The notes beneath the pieces were generated by a model. It had not been told where the DNA came from. It did not search any database and was given only the letters and a program-made list of their open reading frames with translations. Both the position numbers and the translations under genes were made by a program. Below are positions 1 to 7,122 of a stretch of 64,000 nt of DNA, one piece after another (position 1 is the stretch's first letter; each line of letters begins with the position of its first letter). Origin of the DNA: Bacillota bacterium (GTDB lineage Bacteria; Bacillota; Clostridia; Lachnospirales; Lachnospiraceae); the NCBI GenBank assembly GCA_023391695.1, contig JAEWAK010000057.1, positions 16,123 to 80,122 of the forward strand, written 5' to 3'.

Positions 1-203
1 TACATACAGTTAAAAGACGGTGAAAAAGGTGCTCTGTCTCTTTGTTATTCAATATGATAATTAAATGAATTTAAAAAGGATTCCTTCAAATACTAACATT
101 AAGTTTTGTTGGTATTTTGTTATGCGCAATCTGTGCTTTTGAACGAATGAGAAGAGCGTGGATCTACCTGTAAAAAGGTTGCCGTCTTGGTAAAAATTTA
201 ACA
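1..203 (+). other. Upstream region; possible 3' end of an unknown gene
   Basis: Frame 1 is open from the window edge to a TGA at 55-57 (18 codons ending in the residues SLCYSI), so the last part of an upstream gene may be present, but this is too short to identify. A second short open stretch (about 78-172) would encode a hydrophobic peptide ending in the residues MRRAWIYL; it has no usual start codon and no ribosome-binding site. An atpI-like gene often precedes atpB, but I cannot show that either piece is one. No clear promoter was recognised. Confidence 0.3.
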
Positions 204-219
204 AAAGGAGGTGAAATCT

Positions 220-906
220 ATGGAGGACTTAGCTGCAGAGCTAATGTCGGAATTAGAAAGTAAGATCAGTTTTGTCATTCCAATTTTTAATGGAATCCCG
301 GTACCGACTTCAGTTGTTGTAACCTGGGGAATCATGGCGTTTTTGATGATTCTGACATTGATCTTTGTACGGAATTTAAAAATAGTACCGAAAGGCCCCC
401 AGATCTATGTGGAGGCATTGGTGGGATTTATAAATCATTTCTTTGAAGATATATTAGGAGAAGAAGGCAGAAGATATATTCCATACCTTGGAACTGTACT
501 GATTTATATTACTTGTGCAAATTTGATCGGTATATTTGGATTTACTCCGCCGACAAAGGACTTAAATATTACTGCAGGGCTTGCTTTTATGAGTATAATA
601 TTAATTGAATACTCCGGCATTCATGCAAAGGGCGGGAAAGGCTGGCTGAAAAGTTTTTCACAGCCTATGTCAATTCTGACCCCCATAAACATTCTGGAAT
701 TGTTTATACGGCCTCTTTCGCTATGTATGCGGCTTTTTGGTAATGTTTTAGGTGCTTTTGTCATCATGGAATTGATAAAAATCATAATTCCGGCCATCAT
801 ACCAATTCCATTCAGTTTTTATTTTGATATATTCGATGGGATAATACAGGCTTATGTATTTGTATTTTTAACCTCACTGTTTATGAAAGAAAAAATGGAA
901 GAATAA
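220..906 (+). CDS. atpB: ATP synthase F0 subunit a
   Basis: This is the membrane a subunit that forms the proton (or sodium) half-channels next to the c-ring. The protein is very hydrophobic with about five to six membrane segments. The family signature LCMRLFGN is present, with the essential channel arginine at about residue 171, followed by the C-terminal membrane hairpin. The reading frame is open from a GTG at 211, but a perfect ribosome-binding site (AAAGGAGGTG, 203-212) overlaps that codon, so the ATG at 220 is the start, giving 228 residues, which is normal length. It is the first gene of a complete atp operon in the usual order. Which ion is moved cannot be settled from this subunit alone. 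Confidence 0.95.
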   Translation: MEDLAAELMSELESKISFVIPIFNGIPVPTSVVVTWGIMAFLMILTLIFVRNLKIVPKGPQIYVEALVGFINHFFEDILGEEGRRYIPYLGTVLIYITCANLIGIFGFTPPTKDLNITAGLAFMSIILIEYSGIHAKGGKGWLKSFSQPMSILTPINILELFIRPLSLCMRLFGNVLGAFVIMELIKIIIPAIIPIPFSFYFDIFDGIIQAYVFVFLTSLFMKEKMEE

Positions 907-938
907 CTAATAAAATAATTTGATAGGAGATTTAAATT

Positions 939-1163
939 ATGACAGGATTAATTGCAATAGGAGCAGGTTTAGCAGTATTAACAGGAGTGGGAGCAGGAGT
1001 CGGCATCGGCATTGCTACTTCAAAAGCAGCGGAAGCAATTGCAAGACAGCCGGAAGCAAAAGGTGATATTAATAAAGCGTTATTACTTGGTTGTGCTTTA
1101 GCGGAAGCAACCGCTATTTACGGTTTTGTTATCGCCGTATTGATTATTTTATTCTTAAAATAG
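939..1163 (+). CDS. atpE: ATP synthase F0 subunit c, copy 1
   Basis: This 74-residue hairpin protein forms the rotating c-ring. Two membrane helices flank the conserved polar loop ARQPEAKGDI, and the ion-carrying glutamate is at residue 56 in the motif LAEATAIY. Of the known sodium-binding residues of sodium-type c subunits, the helix-1 glutamine is replaced by Ile23 and the serine after the glutamate by Ala57, while Thr58 and Tyr61 are kept; by comparison with the family this favours proton coupling. A ribosome-binding site (AGGAG) lies at 923-928. The gene is followed after only 20 bp by a second, nearly identical copy. Confidence 0.95.
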   Translation: MTGLIAIGAGLAVLTGVGAGVGIGIATSKAAEAIARQPEAKGDINKALLLGCALAEATAIYGFVIAVLIILFLK

Positions 1164-1183
1164 AGGAAAGGGAGATATAAGTT

Positions 1184-1408
1184 ATGACAGGATTAATTGC
1201 AATAGGAGCAGGTTTAGCAGTATTAACAGGAGTAGGAGCAGGAGTCGGTATCGGCGTTGCTACTTCAAAAGCAGCAGAAGCAATCGCAAGACAGCCGGAA
1301 GCAAAAGGTGATATTAATAAAGCATTATTATTAGGGTGTGCCTTGGCGGAAGCAACGGCAATATATGGTTTTGTTATCGCCGTCCTGATTATACTTTTCT
1401 TAAAATAA
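1184..1408 (+). CDS. atpE: ATP synthase F0 subunit c, copy 2 (tandem duplicate)
   Basis: This 74-residue c subunit differs from the copy just upstream at one residue only, Ile25 to Val. At DNA level the 5' halves are almost identical, while the 3' halves carry many silent changes, so both copies seem to be kept under selection. The carboxylate is again Glu56. It has its own ribosome-binding site (GGGAGA, about 1170). Both copies lie in the normal atpE position between atpB and atpF, so both products probably enter the same ring. Duplicated c genes occur in some acetogens, but there the copies are more divergent; here they are functionally almost interchangeable. Confidence 0.93.
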   Translation: MTGLIAIGAGLAVLTGVGAGVGIGVATSKAAEAIARQPEAKGDINKALLLGCALAEATAIYGFVIAVLIILFLK

Positions 1409-1426
1409 TAATAGGAGGAGATACAA

Positions 1427-1912
1427 TTGTTAACTTTAAATTGGAACATTATCTGGACTTTTGTTAATATCCTTGTCTTATTTTTGTTTTTTAAGAAATT
1501 TTTATTTAAACCTGTAACAGAAATGATGGAAAAACGGACTCAGGTCATTGAAGATTCTTTACAGGAAGCGGAAATTACAAAAGCAGAAGCTTTAAGTCTA
1601 AAGAATGATTATCAAGAGGAACTAAGACATGCCGGAGAGGAAGCGGCCCAGATCATGAATGAGGCAAGGGAAAAGGCTGCTTCGGAATATAACAGGCAGA
1701 TAAAAGAATCGAAAGAAGAGGCTGCCAGGATCATGCAGGAAGCCGGCAAAACAATTGAACTGGAAAAACAGAAATCCATCCAGAATGCACAGTCTGAAAT
1801 TGCAGGAATTGCCATGCTTGCCGCATCTAAAATTATCGGAAAGAACCTGGATGATAATACCAATAAACAATTTCTCGGTGATTTCTTAAAAGAAGTAGGT
1901 GCTGGTAAATGA
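1427..1912 (+). CDS. atpF: ATP synthase F0 subunit b
   Basis: This is the peripheral stalk subunit that anchors F1 to the membrane. One N-terminal membrane helix (about residues 5-24, with WTFVNILVLFLFF) is followed by a long charged, alanine- and glutamate-rich coiled coil, the usual layout. The start is a TTG at 1427, chosen because a strong ribosome-binding site (AGGAGGAG, 1413-1420) stands at the right distance and no ATG is better placed. The length of 161 residues is normal. The stop codon overlaps the atpH start by 4 bp, so translation of the two genes is likely coupled. Confidence 0.93.
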   Translation: MLTLNWNIIWTFVNILVLFLFFKKFLFKPVTEMMEKRTQVIEDSLQEAEITKAEALSLKNDYQEELRHAGEEAAQIMNEAREKAASEYNRQIKESKEEAARIMQEAGKTIELEKQKSIQNAQSEIAGIAMLAASKIIGKNLDDNTNKQFLGDFLKEVGAGK

Positions 1913-2415
1913 TGACTTCAAAGGCGGCAAACTATGCCAAGGTACTTTTTTCCCTGGGACTTAAGGAAGAAAGTGTGTTTCAGTCAAAACAAATATTATC
2001 AGAGAACAGGGAACTGGTCAGCGCTTTAGAAAATCCCATTATTAGTAAAAAGGAAAAAGAAGGTGTAATTGATAATATTTTTAATAACGAAATTCGTAAT
2101 TTTTTAAAAGTATTATGCAGCAATCAATGTATCGGAATCTTTGATAAAATATATGAAGCATATGAAGCAATTGTTCTGGATAGAAAAAATATATTACAGG
2201 CAAAATTATCTTATGTGGCAAGACCCGATGATACGGAGCTTGAACAGATAAAAGAAATGATATGTAACAAATATAAGAAAACAGGAGTCATTCTGACGTT
2301 AGAAGAAGATGTTTCCCTGATTGGCGGTTACGTATTGACAGTTGGAGATACGGAATATGACAAAAGTATTAAGGGAACTCTGTCAGAATTACAGAAAGCT
2401 CTTGTCAGGAGGTGA
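1909..2415 (+). CDS. atpH: ATP synthase F1 subunit delta
   Basis: Delta links the b stalk to the top of the alpha/beta ring. The 168-residue protein has the expected helical N-terminal domain beginning with the residues KAANYAKVLFSLG and a C-terminal region containing GGYVLTVGDTEYDKS, a typical delta/OSCP signature. The ATG at 1909 overlaps the atpF stop in an ATGA arrangement, with a second ATG directly after it, so the start is either 1909 or 1912. The 3' end overlaps the ribosome-binding site of atpA. Confidence 0.93.
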   Translation: MMTSKAANYAKVLFSLGLKEESVFQSKQILSENRELVSALENPIISKKEKEGVIDNIFNNEIRNFLKVLCSNQCIGIFDKIYEAYEAIVLDRKNILQAKLSYVARPDDTELEQIKEMICNKYKKTGVILTLEEDVSLIGGYVLTVGDTEYDKSIKGTLSELQKALVRR

Positions 2416-2420
2416 AATGT

Positions 2421-3920
2421 TTGAGTAACGTAAATCAAAATGATATAATTTCTGTTTTAAAAAGCGAAATAGAAGATTATGATTTAAAAATGACGGTAAA
2501 AGAAACAGGAACAGTAATAAGCATCGGTGACGGTATTGCTACGGTTTATGGCCTGGACCATGCCATGTATGGAGAGCTGGTAGAGTTTGAGACAGGTGTA
2601 CGCGGTATTGTACAAAACCTGGAATTAAAGACCATCGGCTGCGTTTTATTAGGCTCAGACTATGGACTGACAGAAGGCTCTAAGGTGGTCAGAACGAAAA
2701 AAAGAGCCGGTGTACCGGTATCGGAGCTTTTAATCGGAAGAGTAGTGAATGCCCTTGGAAGCCCGATTGACGGAAAAGGTCCAATCGATGCGAATGAATT
2801 TTTCCCGATTGAAAATGAAGCACCGGGTGTCTGTGTGAGAAAATCGGTCAGTGTACCGTTACAGACCGGTATCCTGGCAATTGATTCCATGTTCCCTATC
2901 GGAAGGGGACAGAGAGAGTTGATCATCGGTGACCGCCAGACAGGTAAAACATCCATTGCCATTGATACGATCTTAAACCAGAAGGGCCAGGATGTAATCT
3001 GTATCTATGTTGCGGTCGGCCAGAAAGCATCGACTGTGGCAAAAATCGTTTCTACGTTGACGAAATTCGGAGCCATGGATTATTCCGTTGTAGTTTCTTC
3101 ACCGGCAAGTGATCTGGCTCCGCTGCAGTATATTGCACCTTATGCCGGAACTGCTATGGCTGAATACTTTATGAAGCAGGGTAAAGATGTCTTAATTGTA
3201 TACGATGATCTGTCAAAACATGCTGTGGCATACCGTACCATGTCCTTATTACTGGAAAGGTCTCCGGGACGTGAAGCTTATCCGGGTGACGTATTCTATC
3301 TGCATTCCAGGTTACTGGAACGTTCCAGCAGGCTGGATGAAGAACATGGCGGCGGTTCCATCACGGCACTGCCGATCATTGAAACCCTGGCCGGCGACGT
3401 TTCCGCGTATATACCGACCAATGTTATTTCCATTACGGACGGCCAGATCTTCCTGGAAAGTGAATTATTCTTTGCCGGTGTCAGGCCAGCCGTTAACGTA
3501 GGCTTAAGTGTATCCCGTGTAGGCGGTGCAGCCCAGACTAAAGCCATGAAAAAAGCGGCGGGAAGCCTCCGTATTGATTTGGCCCAGTTCAGGGAAATGG
3601 AAATCTTTACCCAATTCAGCTCCGAACTGGATAAGTCCACAAAAGACCTGTTGGATCATGGCAACCGTCTGGTTGAACTATTAAAACAGCCTTTGTCAAA
3701 GCCATTGCCGTTACATGAACAGGTAATCCTTTTATGTGCTGCCAATAACAGGCTGTTAAATGATGTTCCGGTTAAACAGATTAAAATTTTCCGTAATGAT
3801 TTAATGGAGTATATCAGTAAAAAATATCCTGAAATCATACAAGAAATAGATACAAATAAGGCACTGACCGATGAATTAATCGAAAAGATTAAAAAAGCTG
3901 TCAAAGAATTTAAGAAGTAG
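2421..3920 (+). CDS. atpA: ATP synthase F1 subunit alpha
   Basis: Alpha carries the non-catalytic nucleotide sites of the F1 head. The P-loop GDRQTGKT is at about residues 170-177, and the beta-barrel, nucleotide-binding and C-terminal helical domains are all intact over 499 residues. The frame is open from a GTG at 2412, but that codon lies inside the ribosome-binding site AGGAGGTGA (2408-2415); the TTG at 2421, six bases downstream, is the better start. The gene begins a few bases after the atpH stop and is followed by atpG after 8 bp. Confidence 0.95.
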   Translation: MSNVNQNDIISVLKSEIEDYDLKMTVKETGTVISIGDGIATVYGLDHAMYGELVEFETGVRGIVQNLELKTIGCVLLGSDYGLTEGSKVVRTKKRAGVPVSELLIGRVVNALGSPIDGKGPIDANEFFPIENEAPGVCVRKSVSVPLQTGILAIDSMFPIGRGQRELIIGDRQTGKTSIAIDTILNQKGQDVICIYVAVGQKASTVAKIVSTLTKFGAMDYSVVVSSPASDLAPLQYIAPYAGTAMAEYFMKQGKDVLIVYDDLSKHAVAYRTMSLLLERSPGREAYPGDVFYLHSRLLERSSRLDEEHGGGSITALPIIETLAGDVSAYIPTNVISITDGQIFLESELFFAGVRPAVNVGLSVSRVGGAAQTKAMKKAAGSLRIDLAQFREMEIFTQFSSELDKSTKDLLDHGNRLVELLKQPLSKPLPLHEQVILLCAANNRLLNDVPVKQIKIFRNDLMEYISKKYPEIIQEIDTNKALTDELIEKIKKAVKEFKK

Positions 3921-3928
3921 GTGATTGC

Positions 3929-4801
3929 ATGGCAAATATGAGAGAAATCCGTACCAGAATGAAAAGCATACAAGATATTATGAAGATAACGAATGCCATG
4001 TACTTAATATCCTCTTCAAAATTAAAAAAGGCAAGAAAAAACCTTCTTGCTGCGGAACCTTATTTTGAAAAACTACAAGCCACCATACATGATATTTTAG
4101 TACGTACGCCCCATGTACACCAGGTATATTTTGAGCGCAGGGAAGAGATTAAGCCGGAGGACCGAAAAAAAGGCTATATTGTTATTACTGCCGATAAAGG
4201 TCTGGCAGGCGCTTATAACCACAATGTAATTAAAAAAGCGGAAGAAGAAATGAGTAAGAGCAATAACAATTATCTTTATATTGTCGGTCAGGTCGGAAGA
4301 CAGTATTTTAAGCGCAAGAAAGTCCAGGTCGACGGTGAATTTTTATATACCGTGCAGAATCCGACACTGTATCGTGCCCAGTGCATTTCAGAAACCATTA
4401 TTGATTTATTCGAAAAAGGTGAGCTGGATGACGTATATGTCATATATACAAAGATGATTACCCCAATGAAGGCGGAAGTACAATTTGCACATATCCTGCC
4501 TTTTGAGAGGCATAAATTTGAAAGAAGGGCTGCCGGATACCTACATGCAAGATTTGAACCGTCGGCGGAAGAAGTTATGAATCATCTGGTTCCCAATTAT
4601 TTAAAAGGTCTTATGTACGGTGTTTTGATAGAATCTTTCTCAAGTGAGCAGAATTCCAGAATGACTGCTATGGAAGCGGCAACCAAAAGTGCAAAAGATA
4701 TGCTTAGGGAATTGGACCTGTTATATAACAGGGCAAGGCAGGCATCCATTACGCAGGAAATTACGGAAATTGTCAGTGGCGCCAAAAGTTTAAAAAAATA
4801 A
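3929..4801 (+). CDS. atpG: ATP synthase F1 subunit gamma
   Basis: Gamma is the central rotor shaft. The N-terminal helix contains MREIRTRMKSIQDIMKITNA, and the C-terminal helix contains RMTAMEAATKSAKDML and RARQASITQEITEI, all hallmarks of the family. The length of 290 residues is normal. The ATG at 3929 is preceded by a GTAGGTGAT ribosome-binding site. A clear ribosome-binding site lies just after its stop codon (AAAGGAG, 4805-4811), but no standard start codon follows it; the next gene, atpD, begins about 100 bases later. Confidence 0.95.
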   Translation: MANMREIRTRMKSIQDIMKITNAMYLISSSKLKKARKNLLAAEPYFEKLQATIHDILVRTPHVHQVYFERREEIKPEDRKKGYIVITADKGLAGAYNHNVIKKAEEEMSKSNNNYLYIVGQVGRQYFKRKKVQVDGEFLYTVQNPTLYRAQCISETIIDLFEKGELDDVYVIYTKMITPMKAEVQFAHILPFERHKFERRAAGYLHARFEPSAEEVMNHLVPNYLKGLMYGVLIESFSSEQNSRMTAMEAATKSAKDMLRELDLLYNRARQASITQEITEIVSGAKSLKK

Positions 4802-4912
4802 CGGAAAGGAGATTTCTAAACACACCCTGATTAATAAAAACATATTCTATGTTTTTATGCAGAAATGAAGCAGTGCTTGGTTTCTGTCGTGGGAGCTAGA
4901 AAACTAGATAAT
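4802..4912 (+). promoter_or_regulatory. Hairpin-rich atpD leader
   Basis: The atpG-atpD gap is long for this operon and holds three hairpins in a row. Hairpin 1 has a perfect 11-bp stem with a TTC loop (4834-4844 with 4848-4858). Hairpin 2 pairs CAGAAA with TTTCTG (4860-4865, 4881-4886) around an inner AAGC/GCTT stem. Hairpin 3 pairs CTAG with CTAG around four A residues (4896-4907). An orphan ribosome-binding site AAAGGAG lies at 4805-4811. A second, GGGAG at 4891-4895, is 17 bases from the atpD ATG; if hairpin 3 forms, the effective distance falls to five bases. The pairing is seen in the sequence; a role in translation is inference. Confidence 0.5.
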
Positions 4913-6316
4913 ATGGAAAAAGGAAAAATAGTTCAGGTATTAGGCCCGGTAGTAGATGTTGAATTTGAAAGCGGCAAGCTTCCAATGGTAAAAGACGCAC
5001 TTGAAGTCATCCATGAAGGAAAAAGACTTGTTATGGAAGTTGCATCTCATATTGGTAATAATATTGTGCGTTGTATCATGTTAGCCTCCAGTGAAGGCCT
5101 GGTTAAGGATATGGAAGTTGTTTCCACCGGCTCCTGTATCAAAATCCCGGTTGGAAAACAGACCCTTGGAAGAATGTTTAATGTTTTAGGTGATGTAATT
5201 GATGCCGGCGAACCCGTAGTAGGGGATGACCAGTGGAAAATCCACAGGACTCCGCCTACTTTTGAGGACCAGAGCCCGGTAGTGGAAATATTGGAAACCG
5301 GTATAAAAGTTATAGATTTATTGGCTCCGTACGCCAAAGGAGGTAAAATCGGCCTGTTTGGCGGTGCAGGTGTAGGTAAGACCGTACTGATCCAGGAGCT
5401 TATCCGGAATATAGCAACCGAACACGGCGGTTATTCCATTTTCACCGGTGTTGGTGAACGTTCCAGGGAAGGCAATGACCTTTGGATGGAAATGAGAGAA
5501 TCCGGTGTTATTAATAAAACAGCCTTGGTGTTCGGACAGATGAACGAGCCCCCGGGATCCCGTATGAGGGTAGCCCAGACAGGCCTTACTATGGCAGAAT
5601 ATTTCAGGGACGTGGAAAAACAGGACGTATTGCTGTTTATCGATAATATATTCCGTTTCGTACAGGCAGGTTCCGAAGTTTCCGCGCTGCTCGGCCGTAT
5701 GCCTTCGGCCGTAGGTTACCAGCCGACCCTTGCCAATGAAGTCGGTGAATTACAGGAGAGAATCACTTCTACCAAGAACGGTTCCATTACCTCCGTTCAG
5801 GCAGTATATGTACCGGCAGATGACTTAACGGACCCTGCTCCGGCCATTACCTTTGCCCATCTGGACGCTACCACCGTTTTATCCAGAAAAATCGTGGAAC
5901 AGGGTATCTATCCGGCAGTTGATCCTCTTGAATCTTCTTCCAGGATCCTGGAGCCGGACGTAGTCGGGGAAGAACACTATGAAACAGCCAGAAAAACCCA
6001 GGAACTTCTGCAAAAGTATAAGGAATTACAGGATATTATTGCAATACTTGGTATGGAAGAATTGGATGAAGAAGATAAACTGGCAGTTTACCGTGCCAGA
6101 AAGATCCAGAAATTTTTATCCCAGCCGTTTTATGTTGCGGAGAATTTTACCGGCTTCCAGGGAAAATATGTACCCTTAAGTGAAACCATCAAAGGCTTCA
6201 GGGCAATTATAAACGGTGAAATGGATGATTACCCGGAATCAGCATTCTTAATGGTTGGAACCATAGACGAAGTGATAGAAAAAGCAAAACGTATAAAAGA
6301 AAATGAAACCGCATAA
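4913..6316 (+). CDS. atpD: ATP synthase F1 subunit beta
   Basis: Beta carries the catalytic sites of the F1 head. The P-loop GGAGVGKT is at about residues 150-157, the GERSREGNDL segment and the Walker B region LLFIDNIFRF follow, and the whole 467-residue protein is intact. The frame is open from an ATG at 4865, but family members begin at a sequence like MEKGKIVQVLGPVVDVEF, which corresponds to the ATG at 4913; the upstream 16 codons coincide with hairpin structure and have no ribosome-binding site before them. The start is therefore 4913, with an unusual ribosome-binding arrangement described in the leader entry. Confidence 0.93.
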   Translation: MEKGKIVQVLGPVVDVEFESGKLPMVKDALEVIHEGKRLVMEVASHIGNNIVRCIMLASSEGLVKDMEVVSTGSCIKIPVGKQTLGRMFNVLGDVIDAGEPVVGDDQWKIHRTPPTFEDQSPVVEILETGIKVIDLLAPYAKGGKIGLFGGAGVGKTVLIQELIRNIATEHGGYSIFTGVGERSREGNDLWMEMRESGVINKTALVFGQMNEPPGSRMRVAQTGLTMAEYFRDVEKQDVLLFIDNIFRFVQAGSEVSALLGRMPSAVGYQPTLANEVGELQERITSTKNGSITSVQAVYVPADDLTDPAPAITFAHLDATTVLSRKIVEQGIYPAVDPLESSSRILEPDVVGEEHYETARKTQELLQKYKELQDIIAILGMEELDEEDKLAVYRARKIQKFLSQPFYVAENFTGFQGKYVPLSETIKGFRAIINGEMDDYPESAFLMVGTIDEVIEKAKRIKENETA

Positions 6317-6404
6317 CCTTCCAATATAAAAATCAGTTATCCCGAGAAAAGAGCGTGCTGTGGCTGAATAGCCGCCCTAAAGTTAATGGAGAACAGGAGG
6401 AGCG

Positions 6405-6812
6405 ATGGCTAATACATTTCAGCTTGAAATCATTGCGAGTGATCATCCTTTTTATAAAGGGGAATGCGAAATGCTGATTTTCCCTGGAATTGACGGTGAG
6501 CATGGGATATTGGCAAAACATGAAGCAATGGTTACCTGTATAAATGCAGGAGAACTCCGGTTTTTAGTCGATGGAAGCTGGCAGTATGCCGCAGTAAGCG
6601 ACGGTTTTGTAGAAATTACACCGGAATATGTGGTACTGCTTGCCGATACGGTGGAAACACCGGAAGAAATCGATATTAACCGTGCAAATGAAGCAAAAAG
6701 GCGTGCGGAAGAAAGCCTGCGTCAGAAACAAAGTATTATGGAGTACTATCATACCCAGGCTGCACTGAACCGCGCAATGAGCCGTCTTAAGGTTACGAAA
6801 AGACATATGTAA
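6405..6812 (+). CDS. atpC: ATP synthase F1 subunit epsilon
   Basis: Epsilon couples the rotor to the c-ring and can inhibit ATP hydrolysis. The 135-residue protein has the N-terminal beta-sandwich, with FPGIDGEHGILAKHEAMVT as the recognisable stretch, and a C-terminal two-helix region beginning around residue 88 (INRANEAKRRAEESL). The ATG at 6405 is preceded by AGGAGG (6396-6401). It closes the operon; a strong terminator follows ten bases after the stop codon. Confidence 0.95.
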   Translation: MANTFQLEIIASDHPFYKGECEMLIFPGIDGEHGILAKHEAMVTCINAGELRFLVDGSWQYAAVSDGFVEITPEYVVLLADTVETPEEIDINRANEAKRRAEESLRQKQSIMEYYHTQAALNRAMSRLKVTKRHM

Positions 6813-6822
6813 ATAAAAGAAG

Positions 6823-6857
6823 GACGATGAAAATTTATTGATCATCGTCTTTTTTTA
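6823..6857 (+). terminator. Terminator of the atp operon
   Basis: The 8-bp stem GACGATGA/TCATCGTC (6823-6830 with 6842-6849) is followed at once by a run of seven T residues. This is a textbook Rho-independent terminator just after atpC. Confidence 0.9.
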
Positions 6858-6947
6858 TTGACAAAATTTTTCACTCCCGGCGTAATTTCCTGGAGTTTTA
6901 GTGTCATAAACGACCGATATTATCAACTTTTCGTTTTATTTCTTATA

Positions 6948-6956
6948 TGCTATAAT
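6948..6956 (+). promoter_or_regulatory. Extended -10 promoter of sugar locus I regulators
   Basis: TGCTATAAT at 6948-6956 is a perfect extended -10 element. No good -35 box is seen at the usual distance. It is the best promoter candidate for the sensor kinase genes and lies about 90 bases before the possible leader peptide. A TTGACA at 6858-6863, overlapping the atp terminator tail, has only a weak -10 partner. Confidence 0.5.
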
Positions 6957-7046
6957 AAAATTACCAATACGGTAGAAAGCCGGCCGGAAAACAATGCGCC
7001 GGAAGCAGTGCTGCAGAGATGAATTTTTTATTCCGAAGGAGATAAG

Positions 7047-7121
7047 TTGAGAAGTTTTGGTTCCTGCGGACTTAGAGCAAAACTCCATATGCACGGAGAT
7101 AAGTGCAGGAACAGAGGTTAA
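7047..7121 (+). CDS. Possible 24-residue leader peptide
   Basis: A good ribosome-binding site (AAGGAGAT, 7036-7043) precedes a TTG at 7047 that opens a 24-codon frame ending in TAA at 7119-7121, one base before the sensor kinase ATG. The peptide would begin MRSFGSCGLRAKLHMHGDKC. This arrangement suggests translational coupling of the kinase to a short leader. It could also be chance, since the start is TTG and the peptide resembles nothing I know. Confidence 0.3.
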   Translation: MRSFGSCGLRAKLHMHGDKCRNRG

Positions 7122-7122
7122 G

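Noticed and set aside
1144..1449. Minus-strand frame opposite the second atpE
   Set aside because: It is a mirror of the conserved atpE coding sequence and lacks a ribosome-binding site.
4865..4912. N-terminal extension of AtpD from ATG 4865
   Set aside because: No ribosome-binding site precedes it, the codons coincide with hairpins, and family members begin at the later methionine.
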